DNA from: Microbacterium enclense
Lineage (GTDB): Bacteria > Actinomycetota > Actinomycetes > Actinomycetales > Microbacteriaceae
DNA: 64,000 nt
Assembly: GCA_038182865.1 (NCBI GenBank)
Contig: CP116226.1
Span: 3,782,001 to 3,846,000 of the forward strand
Reading direction: 5' to 3'
Shown: positions 17,769 through 25,335 of the stretch, one piece after another
Layout: each line of letters starts with the position of its first letter
How positions within the stretch are numbered: position 1 is the first letter of the stretch
The notes under the pieces: generated by a model
What the model was told of the DNA's origin: nothing
Database searches by the model: none
What the model saw: the letters and a program-made list of their open reading frames with translations, nothing else
Program-made: the position numbers and the translations under genes

Positions 17769-18604
17769 CGCTCGAGCGCGGTGGGCAGGTGGTAGCCCTC
17801 GTACTGCGAGTTCGACGCGATGTACTCCGCGAAGGCGTCGGACTCGTAAGCCTCCTTGATGGCCTTCGCCCACGGGGTGTCGACGTTGGCGGCGTCGACC
17901 GCGACGACGACCGAGAAGTCGTCCGTGAGGTCTTCCAGGGCCAGGGCGTCGGCGAGCTTGAGTCCTCCCGACACGACGAAGTTGCCCTGGATCACGCTGT
18001 AGTCGACGTCCGGCAGCGAGGCGACCTGCTGCGCGTTCTCGATCGGAACGATCTGCAGGTTGTGCGGGTTGCCGGTGATATCGGCGGGTGACGCCGTCGC
18101 GGGGTCGATCGCGTCGGACAGCTCGAGCCACCCTTCCGCCTCGAGCACGCGGAAGGCGCGGTACATGTTCGACGACTGGTTGGGCACGGCCACCGTGGCC
18201 CCGTCGGCGACGTCGAGCGTCTTCGACTTTCCGCCGAACAGCGCCATGGGCGGCCCCGGCACCTGCACGAGGGCGACGTTGTCGAGGCCCTCCTGTTCGT
18301 TGACGGATTTCATGTACACGGGGTGCTGCATGATGTTCGCATCGATCTCGCCGTCCTTCAGAGCGACGTTCACGACGATGCCGTCGGTGAACTCGACCGA
18401 CTCGGCCGAGAAGCCCTCTTCCTCGAGGATCGGCAGGATGCCCTGCTCGAACTGCTCGCGGTACGGACCGGGGTTGAAACCGATCTTGAGCGACGTCTTG
18501 TCGGTGGCGGGCTCCGACGACGACGCGGTGGCACCGCATCCGGCGGCGGAGAGGGCGATCGTCGCGAGTGCCGCGACGGCGAGGAGCTTCTTCAGGGCAG
18601 GCAT
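17765..18604 (-). CDS. metQ: Methionine-binding lipoprotein (NLPA family)
   Basis: 279 residues. Type II signal peptide with lipobox LSAAGC near Cys23, then the NLPA fold (SLKIGFNPGPYREQFE; NIMQHPVYMKSVNEQEGLDN; YSVIQGNFVVSGGLKLADAL). Surface solute receptor feeding MetNI. First gene of the seven-gene operon. The leader contains an imperfect palindrome (18706-18717) but no SAM riboswitch that I can recognise. Confidence 0.95.
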   Translation of the reverse strand: MPALKKLLAVAALATIALSAAGCGATASSSEPATDKTSLKIGFNPGPYREQFEQGILPILEEEGFSAESVEFTDGIVVNVALKDGEIDANIMQHPVYMKSVNEQEGLDNVALVQVPGPPMALFGGKSKTLDVADGATVAVPNQSSNMYRAFRVLEAEGWLELSDAIDPATASPADITGNPHNLQIVPIENAQQVASLPDVDYSVIQGNFVVSGGLKLADALALEDLTDDFSVVVAVDAANVDTPWAKAIKEAYESDAFAEYIASNSQYEGYHLPTALER

Positions 18605-18705
18605 GTGCGTCCTTCTCGGCGGGGGTGACGGCGCGACGGGTGCTGCGAATGCGCCCCGCCGAGCCTAGGACGGGCGTCGACGGCTGCCCCGGGAGTGTTA
18701 CGCCG

Positions 18706-18717
18706 TGAGACGTTTCA
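18706..18717. promoter_or_regulatory. Candidate operator upstream of metQ
   Basis: TGAGACGTTTCA, an imperfect palindrome centred on ACGT (10 of 12 positions symmetric), about 105 nt upstream of the metQ ATG in the metQ/serB divergent region. TAGGCT on the minus strand at 18664-18669 could be the metQ -10. The cognate regulator is unknown. Confidence 0.3.
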
Positions 18718-18812
18718 TACCGGACCGTGTCACCGCCACGCCCGTCCGCGCGATCTGCCTCTACGCTTCGCCGGCCCCCGTCCGACCGGGCGGAGAGGAT
18801 GCCGGAGCGCGC

Positions 18813-18818
18813 TAGGGT
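18813..18818 (+). promoter_or_regulatory. -10 element of leaderless serB
   Basis: TAGGGT, 7 nt before the GTG at 18826; no Shine-Dalgarno sequence. Confidence 0.5.
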
Positions 18819-18825
18819 CGAGCGC

Positions 18826-19467
18826 GTGCCTGCGCCCGCCCGTTTCCTCGTCGTCCTCGATGCCGACTCCACCCTGATCCGCAACGAGGTCATCGAGCTC
18901 CTCGCCGACGAAGCCGGCCGCGGACCCGAGGTCGCCGCGGCCACCGAAGCCGCGATGCGCGGCGAGGTCGACTTCGCCGCGAGCCTGCGCTCGCGCGTCG
19001 CGGCGCTCGCCGGAGTGTCCACCGCGGCCTTCGCCCGGGCCATCTCCCGCATCGAGCCGACCCCCGGCGTACGTGAGCTCATCGCCGCCGTGCACGACCG
19101 CGGCGGCGTCGTCGGCGTCGTCTCCGGGGGCTTCCACGAAGTGCTCGACACCGTGGCTCCCGATCTGGGCGTCGACGTCTGGCGCGCCAACCGTCTCGTG
19201 GCCGAGGACGGCGTGCTCACGGGGGAGGTCGACGGCCGGATCGTGGATGCCACGGCCAAGGCCGACACGCTTCGCTCCTGGGCCGCAGAGCACGGTGTCC
19301 CCCTGCCCCTGACGTTCGCGATCGGGGACGGCGCCAACGACCTCGAGATGATGGCCGCCGCCGGCCTCGGGCTCGCGTTCAACGCCAAGCCGGCGGTGCG
19401 CGAGCGCGCAGACCTCGTGATCGGACAGGTCGACCTGTCCGAGGTCATCGCGCTCCTGCCGCGCTGA
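18826..19467 (+). CDS. serB: Phosphoserine phosphatase
   Basis: 213-residue HAD phosphatase, last step of serine synthesis. Motif I LDADSTLIRNEV with nucleophile Asp12 and acid/base Asp14; motif II VVSGGF; motif III and IV region around AKADTLRSWA and FAIGDGANDLEMMAAAGLG. No N-terminal ACT domain. GTG 18826 is chosen because it gives the normal SerB N-terminus and follows a -10 (TAGGGT) by 7 nt; an in-frame ATG at 18727 would add 33 residues unlike the family. Confidence 0.92.
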   Translation: MPAPARFLVVLDADSTLIRNEVIELLADEAGRGPEVAAATEAAMRGEVDFAASLRSRVAALAGVSTAAFARAISRIEPTPGVRELIAAVHDRGGVVGVVSGGFHEVLDTVAPDLGVDVWRANRLVAEDGVLTGEVDGRIVDATAKADTLRSWAAEHGVPLPLTFAIGDGANDLEMMAAAGLGLAFNAKPAVRERADLVIGQVDLSEVIALLPR

Positions 19468-19555
19468 GCGCACCTCACCCGGGCGCACCGGGCACCTCTC
19501 CGCACCACGGACCCGGAAACCGCCGGAGAACCGGGACATGAGCGCGCCCTCGCGG

Positions 19556-19584
19556 ATGTCGGAGCCCCGCCCTACTCTCGACGC
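19556..19584 (+). promoter_or_regulatory. DNA-damage-type promoter (RecA-NDp/PafBC-like) of hydrolase gene
   Basis: ATGTCGGAG (19556-19564), 8 nt, TACTCT (19573-19578), 6 nt, ATG. The 9-nt block and both spacings are identical to those of uvrA and uvrB in this window, and fit the published TTGTCRGTG-N8-TANNNT promoter at 7 of 9 upstream positions. Confidence 0.6.
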
Positions 19585-20298
19585 ATGAACGTCATCCTCG
19601 TTCCCGGCCTCTGGCTCACGGCATCCTCGTGGGACGCGATCCTCCCCCCTCTGCTCGACGCCGGCCACCGCCCCGAGCCGCTCAGCATGCCGGGCGTGGG
19701 TGTTCCGGCCGACGGCTCCCAGCACCTCGGCATCGCCGACTGGGTCGCCGACGTCGTGCGGGTGATCGACCGCGACGACGAACCCGTCGTGCTCGTCGGC
19801 CACTCCGGCGGAGGCAACGTCGTGTGGGGTGCGGCCGACGCGCGCCCCGAGAAGATCGCTCGAGTGATCTTCGTCGACACCGTTCCGCCCCTCGATGGAG
19901 CCGGGATCTGGGAGTTCCCCGTCGTCGACGGCGTCGTCCCGTTCCCCGGGTGGGACGCCTTCGATGCCGAAGAGGTCGCCGACCTCGACGAGCAGACCCG
20001 TCAGCGGGTCGCCGAGTTCACCACCTCGATCCCGGCGCGCATCCCGACCGACCCGCTGTCCCTCACGAACGAGCGACGCCACGGCATCCCGATCACGCTG
20101 ATCACATGCCTCACCCCTGCCGCCACCCTGCAGGAGTTCGTCGACGGCGGCACCTCCTGGGTGGCCGAACTGGCCGCAGCCGACGACCTCGAGCTCGTCG
20201 ACCTGCCCGGCGGTCACTGGCCGCAGTTCGCCCAGCCCGACAATCTCGCGAAAGCGATCGTGGCCGCGATCCGCACCGAACCGGTACCCTCCGCCTGA
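19585..20298 (+). CDS. alpha/beta hydrolase with a damage-type promoter
   Basis: 237 residues. Nucleophile elbow VGHSGGGN with Ser74; N-terminal ILVPGLWLTASSW; acid near ITLITC and catalytic His in LPGGHWPQFAQP. Resembles small esterase-like hydrolases (salicylate esterase/EstA type) of unknown substrate. The leaderless promoter carries the same ATGTCGGAG-N8-TANNNT element as uvrA and uvrB, so the gene may be induced by DNA damage (inference). Convergent with fabG, 13 nt apart. Confidence 0.87.
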   Translation: MNVILVPGLWLTASSWDAILPPLLDAGHRPEPLSMPGVGVPADGSQHLGIADWVADVVRVIDRDDEPVVLVGHSGGGNVVWGAADARPEKIARVIFVDTVPPLDGAGIWEFPVVDGVVPFPGWDAFDAEEVADLDEQTRQRVAEFTTSIPARIPTDPLSLTNERRHGIPITLITCLTPAATLQEFVDGGTSWVAELAAADDLELVDLPGGHWPQFAQPDNLAKAIVAAIRTEPVPSA

Positions 20299-20311
20299 CG
20301 GACTCCGTGTC

Positions 20312-21022
20312 TCAGTGCCCCATGCCCAGGCCGCCATCGACCGGGATCACGGCGCCCGAGATGTACGCGGCATCGTCACCGGCGAGCCAGGTGACGACGC
20401 CGGCGACCTCGTCGGGGGAGGCGAATCGACCGGCGGGGATGTTCTTCTTGTACTCGGCCTGCGTGTCGGCGGCGAGTTCCGCCGTCATGTCGGTCTCGAT
20501 GAAGCCGGGCGCGACGACGTTCGCCGTGATCCCGCGGGCTCCGAGCTCTCGCGTGAGCGAGCGGGCGAAGCCGACCAGTGCGCTCTTGGAGGCGGCGTAG
20601 TTGATCTGTCCCGCCGAACCGTAGAGACCGACCACGCTCGAGATGAGGATGACGCGTCCCCACCGTGCCTTGAGCATGCCCTTGGACGCGCGCTTGACGA
20701 CACGGAACGCGCCGCCCAGGTTGGTGCTGACGACGCTGTCGAAGTCGTCCTCGGTCATCCGCAGCAGAAGGGTGTCTTTCGTCACCCCGGCGTTGGCGAC
20801 CACGACGGCGATGGGACCGAGCTCGGCCTCCACCTGCGTGAAGGCGGCGTCCACGGCGGCGGCATCCGTCACGTCGGCGCGGACCGTCAGGGTGCCCTCG
20901 GGGCCCTCGCCCGATCGGGCGGTGACGGCGACCTTCCAGCCCTCCGCCACGAAACGCTCGGCGATGGCTCGGCCGATGCCCCGGTTTCCTCCGGTGACGA
21001 CGACGACGCGGTCCTGCGACAT
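20312..21022 (-). CDS. fabG: 3-oxoacyl-[acyl-carrier-protein] reductase
   Basis: 236-residue SDR. Cofactor motif TGGNRGIG (10-17), Asn101, Ser129, and YAASK with Tyr142 and Lys146. The sequence resembles mycobacterial MabA/FabG1 (ANAGVTKDTLLLRM; PGFIETDMTAEL). It probably reduces 3-oxoacyl-ACP with NADPH in fatty-acid elongation. Unlike mycobacteria there is no inhA neighbour; the gene stands alone. ATG at 21022 is preceded by a purine-rich CAGGAG. Confidence 0.87.
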   Translation of the reverse strand: MSQDRVVVVTGGNRGIGRAIAERFVAEGWKVAVTARSGEGPEGTLTVRADVTDAAAVDAAFTQVEAELGPIAVVVANAGVTKDTLLLRMTEDDFDSVVSTNLGGAFRVVKRASKGMLKARWGRVILISSVVGLYGSAGQINYAASKSALVGFARSLTRELGARGITANVVAPGFIETDMTAELAADTQAEYKKNIPAGRFASPDEVAGVVTWLAGDDAAYISGAVIPVDGGLGMGH

Positions 21023-21183
21023 ATGAACTCCTGCAGTACGAGGCGGGGAGGGAACCGGCCCAGCCTATCCGCGACGGTGCGTTCGTACCGGCCCCGTCAC
21101 CCGGCCCGGAGGTTTGACACGACGCACACGGCGCTGGAACGCTGGAGCGGAGCGCGCAGAAGTGCGCACAGAGAGGGACCGTC

Positions 21184-21960
21184 GTGAGCGACAACCGCAC
21201 CCCAGACCCCCACGCCGACGAGACGTCGCCGACGCCCGACACCGCCGGGGCGTCCGAGGCCTCCGCGACGTCGCAGACGGATGCTCCCCCCTCGGTGCCC
21301 TCGCCCGATGCCCCCGCCGGCGGCGAGGCGGCGGCCCCGCCGACTCCCCCCGGATACGACGCCCCCGCACCGCCTTACGGTGCCGCTCCCTCTGGCGCGC
21401 CCGCGTACGGCTCCCCGTCCCCCGACGCCACCGATGCTCTCGAGAACGGCGCTTCGCCCGCGGCCGACACCCCGGAACCGCCGGCCGCGCCCACGGTCGA
21501 CGGATACGCCGGCGCTTACACCGCACCCGCCGCGGCGGGCTCCGCCGCCCCGGCGGCCGACGTCGCCTCCGCCTACGGGGCCACGCCCTACGGGACGCAG
21601 GGCTACCCCGCGCCCTCGTACGGCACCTCCACCTACGGCGCTCAGGGATATGCCGGCTACGGCACGCAGGGGTACGGCGGCTACGCCGCGGCGGCGCGCA
21701 CGAACGTGCTCGCGATCGTGTCGCTCGTGGCATCCGTGTCGGGGTTCATCATCCTGCCGTTCGTCGGCCCGCTCGTCGGTGTGATCACCGGGCACATCGG
21801 GCTGGGTCAGATCAAGCGCAGCGGCGAGAAGGGCCGCGGGCTGGCGCTCGCCGGCGTCATCGTCGGCTGGGTCAGTCTGGGATTCATTCTGCTCTTCGTC
21901 GTCTTGATCGTCATCAGCATCGTGGCGGTGGGGGCGAGCGCACCGAGCTACGACTACTGA
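21184..21960 (+). CDS. DUF4190 membrane protein with disordered Pro/Ala/Tyr-rich N-terminus
   Basis: 258 residues. Residues 1 to about 172 are low-complexity (Pro, Ala, Gly, with repeated YG/TYG/YGTQGY units after about 125), followed by two transmembrane helices at about 178-205 and 225-252, the DUF4190 layout (TNVLAIVSLVASVSGFIILPFVGPLVGVITGHIGLGQIKR). Function unknown; such proteins are probably cytoplasmic-tail membrane scaffolds. GTG start follows GAGAGGGACC. Confidence 0.8.
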   Translation: MSDNRTPDPHADETSPTPDTAGASEASATSQTDAPPSVPSPDAPAGGEAAAPPTPPGYDAPAPPYGAAPSGAPAYGSPSPDATDALENGASPAADTPEPPAAPTVDGYAGAYTAPAAAGSAAPAADVASAYGATPYGTQGYPAPSYGTSTYGAQGYAGYGTQGYGGYAAAARTNVLAIVSLVASVSGFIILPFVGPLVGVITGHIGLGQIKRSGEKGRGLALAGVIVGWVSLGFILLFVVLIVISIVAVGASAPSYDY

Positions 21961-22002
21961 ACGGTCCACGCCCCACACGAACGGGCGTACCCTGGGGGGA
22001 CC

Positions 22003-22371
22003 GTGAAGACATCGCAGCGTGCCCAGTCAGCGACGTCTCTCCCGCAGGCTCCGCGGGAAGACGCCGGCTCCCGTTTCACCAAGTACATGGTGATGATGGG
22101 GATCCGCATCGCGTGCTTCGTCCTCATGGCCGTGGTGCACCCCTACGGGTGGTACACCTTCGTCTTCGCTGCCGGGGCGATCTTCCTCCCCTATCTCGCC
22201 GTGATCGTCGCCAACGTGGGCGCCGACGCACAGTCGCCGACCGCCGAAGCCCCGGAACGCACGATCGAGGCACGTCCCGCGACGGAGCCCGTCTCCGAGC
22301 CCGCGGCCCCCACCGTCATCCGTATCGCCGAGACGCCGCGACTCGACGCCCCTCGCGACGATCGATCGTGA
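22003..22371 (+). CDS. DUF3099 small membrane protein
   Basis: 122 residues with two hydrophobic helices (about 32-47 and 52-70) after a basic/polar N-terminus; the TKYMVMMGIRIACFVLMAV segment is typical of the actinobacterial DUF3099 family. C-terminal 50 residues are disordered. Function unknown. Starts a small operon: its stop overlaps the next GTG by 4 nt, and that gene overlaps the SURF1 gene. Confidence 0.82.
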   Translation: MKTSQRAQSATSLPQAPREDAGSRFTKYMVMMGIRIACFVLMAVVHPYGWYTFVFAAGAIFLPYLAVIVANVGADAQSPTAEAPERTIEARPATEPVSEPAAPTVIRIAETPRLDAPRDDRS

Positions 22372-22574
22372 CGACCGAGGCCGCGGAGTGCTCGCGGGCC
22401 GGATGCCGTGACACCGCCGTGTGGGCCATCCGGTGGCGCAATCCCCGTATCCACGCGGCGGACCGCCGAAAGACCTGGGTGGCCTGCGACGAACACGTGG
22501 CGTATCTCCGTGAGTTCCTCAGCGCGCGCGACTTCCCCGTCGACGTACGGGCTCTGGCGGGCGAGACCTCATGA
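22368..22574 (+). CDS. Small protein with C-x4-C...C-x2-H metal-site-like pattern
   Basis: 68 residues from GTG. Cys8, Cys13, Cys40 and His43 are spaced like a zinc-binding knuckle; the rest is Arg- and Trp-rich. I do not recognise a named family. It overlaps DUF3099 (GTGA) and SURF1 (ATGA) by 4 nt on each side, so it is translated with them. This coupling supports it as a real gene. Confidence 0.72.
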   Translation: MTTEAAECSRAGCRDTAVWAIRWRNPRIHAADRRKTWVACDEHVAYLREFLSARDFPVDVRALAGETS

Positions 22575-23479
22575 GCGCCCGCGAGATGCCCACCGCCGCC
22601 CGGTGGACGATGTACGTCGGCATCGCGATCCTCTTCGCCGTCGCGTGCGCTTTCCTGTCGAACTGGCAGTTCTCCCGCAACGCCGAACGCAGCGAACAGC
22701 TTCAGCTGGTCGCCGACAACTACGACGCTCCGCCCGTCGCTCTGGGCGACCTCCTCTCCCCCGGCGCCGAGCTCACCCCCTCCGACGAGTGGCGTCCCGT
22801 TCGCCTGCAGGGGCGGTACCTGACGGACGAGCAGCTTCTCGTCCGCAACCGCGCGCACGGCGGCTCGGCCGCCTACGAGCAGCTGGTGCCGTTCCGCCTC
22901 GACGACGGTCGGACCTTCCTCGTCGACCGCGGATGGCTTGCCCCCGGCAACCGTCAGTCGCTGCCCGACGAGATCCCCGATCCTCCCGCGGGCGATGTGA
23001 CGGTCGAGGTGCGCCTGCGCCCGGGTGAGGCGGCACCGACCTCGGGCCGCACCGCCGAAGCGGGGCAGGTCCCCACGATCAATCTCGGGCTCGTCGCGGA
23101 GCAGACCGGACCGCTCGAGCCGGGGGCCTACGGACTGCTCATGTCGGAGAACCCGGCACCAGCCGTCGCACCGACGCCCGTCGACCCGCCCAGCAACGAT
23201 CCCGGCCCCTACCTGTCGTACGCGATCCAGTGGATCCTCTTCGCCCTGATGGGTTTCGGCTTCATCACGTACGTGATCGTCAGCGAGCGCAAGCTCCGCC
23301 GCGAGGGGGCGGACGACGATGAGGACGACGAGGACGAGCTCGTCGCGGTCGCCGCATCACCGCACTCGCCGGCGGTCGAAGCCCGCCGCCGTGTGGACCC
23401 GGTCGCTCTGCACCGCGCGCGTAAGCGCCCGAAGGATCGCGACGCGGACGACGAGGACGCCCTACTCGACGCGCGATGA
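22571..23479 (+). CDS. SURF1 family cytochrome oxidase assembly protein
   Basis: 302 residues. N-terminal transmembrane helix (about 15-32) followed by the SURF1 signature SNWQFSRNAERSEQ, external domain with RYLTDEQLLVRNR and FLVDRGWL, and a second helix at about 216-238. C-terminal tail is charged (Asp/Glu-rich, then basic). Helps assemble heme-copper oxidase; heme A synthase and heme O synthase genes lie 13 kb away. Ends 24 nt before the convergent ABC-F gene. Confidence 0.9.
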   Translation: MSAREMPTAARWTMYVGIAILFAVACAFLSNWQFSRNAERSEQLQLVADNYDAPPVALGDLLSPGAELTPSDEWRPVRLQGRYLTDEQLLVRNRAHGGSAAYEQLVPFRLDDGRTFLVDRGWLAPGNRQSLPDEIPDPPAGDVTVEVRLRPGEAAPTSGRTAEAGQVPTINLGLVAEQTGPLEPGAYGLLMSENPAPAVAPTPVDPPSNDPGPYLSYAIQWILFALMGFGFITYVIVSERKLRREGADDDEDDEDELVAVAASPHSPAVEARRRVDPVALHRARKRPKDRDADDEDALLDAR

Positions 23480-23503
23480 GCGCGAGCGGATGCCGGAGGC
23501 CGT

Positions 23504-25102
23504 CTACGCGAGCGTGATGAGGTCCGCGTAGTCGCGGCCCCAGATGTCTTCCACTCCGTCGGGGAGGATGAGCACGCGCTCGGGGTTGAGCGCTTCGACG
23601 GCTCCCTCGTCGTGCGAGACGAGCACGACCGCCCCCTCGTAGTGCGCGAGCGCGCCGAGGATCTCCTCGCGCGACGCGGGGTCGAGGTTGTTCGTCGGCT
23701 CGTCGAGCAGCAGCATGTTGGCCGACGACACCACGAGGGTGGCGAGCGACAGACGCGTCTTCTCACCGCCCGAGAGGACACCCGCGGGCTTGAGGACGTC
23801 ATCGCCGACGAAGAGGAACGAGCCCAGCACTTTTCGGGCCTCCGTGGCCGTGATGTGCGGAGCCGACGACATCATGTTCTCGAGCACCGAGCGGTTGACG
23901 TCGAGGTTCTCGTGCTCCTGCGCGTAGTAGCCGATCTTGAGGCCGTGCCCCGGCTCGAGCTGACCGGTGTCGGGCTGGTCGACGCCGGCGAGGATGCGCA
24001 GGAGCGTCGTCTTGCCCGCACCGTTCAGCCCCAGGATGACGACGCGCGAGCCGCGGTCGATCGCCAGGTCGACGTCGGTGAAGATCTCCAGCGAGCCGTA
24101 CGACTTCGACAGACCGGATGCCATGAGCGGGGTCTTGCCGCACGGCGCCGGTTTGGGGAACCGCAGCTTCGCGACCCGCTCGTCCTGACGCACCTCGTCG
24201 AGACCCGAGAGCATCTTCTCGGCGCGCGCGACCATCTGGTGCGCAGCGGCGGCCTTCGAGGCCTTCGCACCGAAGCGCGCAGCCTGCAACTGCAGGGCCG
24301 TGGCCTTCTTCTCGACGTTGACGCGCTCTTTCTTGCGGCGCTCCTCGTCGGCCACCCGCTGGCGCAGGTAGTTCTTCCAGTTCATGTTGTAGACGTCGAT
24401 GACCTGGCGGTTGGCATCCAGGTAGAAGACCCGGTTGACCGTCTCCCCGACGAGTTCGACGTCGTGCGAGATCACGATGAGCCCGCCCTTGTAGCCCTTG
24501 AGGAACTCCCGCAGCCACACGACGCTGTCCGCGTCGAGGTGGTTGGTCGGCTCGTCGAGGATCATCGTCTGCGCGTCCGAGAACAGGATGCGCGCGAGCT
24601 CGATACGCCGGCGCTGACCACCCGAGAGGGTCTTGAGGGGCTGATCGAGGATGCGGTCGGGAAGGGAGAGGTTGTGGGCGATGGACGCCGCCTCGGCCTC
24701 CGCCGCATACCCGCCGGCGGCTTCGAAGCGCTCGGTGAGGTTGCCGTACTTCTTCATCGCCTTCGCGGCGACCGCGGGGTCGTCGTCGGCCATCGCCATC
24801 GACGCCTCGTGCATGCCGAGTGCGAGGGAGCCGAGTCCTCGCGCGTCGAGGATGCGCGTCCGCGCGAGCATCTCCGGGTCGCCCGAGCGGGGATCCTGAG
24901 GCAGGTAGCCGAGCTCACCCGAACGGTCGACACCGCCGTTCGAGGGCAGCAGGTCACCGGCGAGCACCTTGGTGAGCGTGGTCTTCCCTGCACCGTTGCG
25001 CCCGACGAGGCCGATCTTGTCGCCGTCGGAGACGCGGAACGACACGTCGGACATGAGCACGCGGGCGCCCACGCGGATCTCGAGGTCGTGCACGGCAAGC
25101 AC
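23504..25102 (-). CDS. ABC-F family ATP-binding protein (translation-associated)
   Basis: 532 residues with two ATPase domains and no membrane segments. Walker A motifs GRNGAGKT (34-41) and GLNGAGKT; signatures LSGGQRRRIELARIL and LSGGEKTRLSLATLV; both Walker B motifs read DEPTN. The linker (about 240-310) is Lys/Arg/Glu-rich. ABC-F proteins act at the ribosome. GTG start at 25102; a -10 (TATACT, minus strand 25157-25162) indicates a leader of about 45-50 nt. Confidence 0.92.
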   Translation of the reverse strand: MLAVHDLEIRVGARVLMSDVSFRVSDGDKIGLVGRNGAGKTTLTKVLAGDLLPSNGGVDRSGELGYLPQDPRSGDPEMLARTRILDARGLGSLALGMHEASMAMADDDPAVAAKAMKKYGNLTERFEAAGGYAAEAEAASIAHNLSLPDRILDQPLKTLSGGQRRRIELARILFSDAQTMILDEPTNHLDADSVVWLREFLKGYKGGLIVISHDVELVGETVNRVFYLDANRQVIDVYNMNWKNYLRQRVADEERRKKERVNVEKKATALQLQAARFGAKASKAAAAHQMVARAEKMLSGLDEVRQDERVAKLRFPKPAPCGKTPLMASGLSKSYGSLEIFTDVDLAIDRGSRVVILGLNGAGKTTLLRILAGVDQPDTGQLEPGHGLKIGYYAQEHENLDVNRSVLENMMSSAPHITATEARKVLGSFLFVGDDVLKPAGVLSGGEKTRLSLATLVVSSANMLLLDEPTNNLDPASREEILGALAHYEGAVVLVSHDEGAVEALNPERVLILPDGVEDIWGRDYADLITLA

Positions 25103-25299
25103 AGCGAACGTCCGTTCTTCGGGGATGGGGAGCGGCCGGAGAGTGGCCAGCCACCCAGTATACGGCGAGCAGCCGAACGCCTCCCGACAACGCTCTCACC
25201 GAACGGACGAGTACCGGGATGCCGATACCTCGGTGTCGAGACGAACGCCCACCCTCGAGGCATCCGGGTTTGCATTCTCACCCGGCGACTGACCTAAAC

Positions 25300-25318
25300 T
25301 AAGCCAATCCTTACCTAA
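25300..25318. promoter_or_regulatory. DtxR/IdeR-like iron box upstream of siderophore uptake operon
   Basis: 19-bp site; the reverse complement, TTAGGTAAGGATTGGCTTA, matches the DtxR consensus TWAGGTWAGSCTWACCTWA at about 16 positions. It overlaps a likely -10 (TAAACT, 25295-25300) and the start site, 18 nt before the GTG of the binding-protein gene. Confidence 0.7.
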
Positions 25319-25335
25319 CACGCAGGAGGCTCTTC

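Noticed and set aside
18605..18720. SAM or SAH riboswitch upstream of metQ
   Set aside because: I could not find the conserved core helices or junction sequences of known SAM or SAH classes; the leader from the candidate -10 to ATG is short (about 60 nt).
16713..19508. A 931-residue frame containing metN
   Set aside because: Only the last 351 residues are MetN. The upstream part runs antisense to serB and out of frame through metQ.
25106..25209. GAACG-TC-CGTTC palindrome and inverted GAACGGACG near the ABC-F gene as a LexA site
   Set aside because: Arms are only 5 bp and the spacing does not match the actinobacterial LexA box; the ABC-F gene has no clear damage link.
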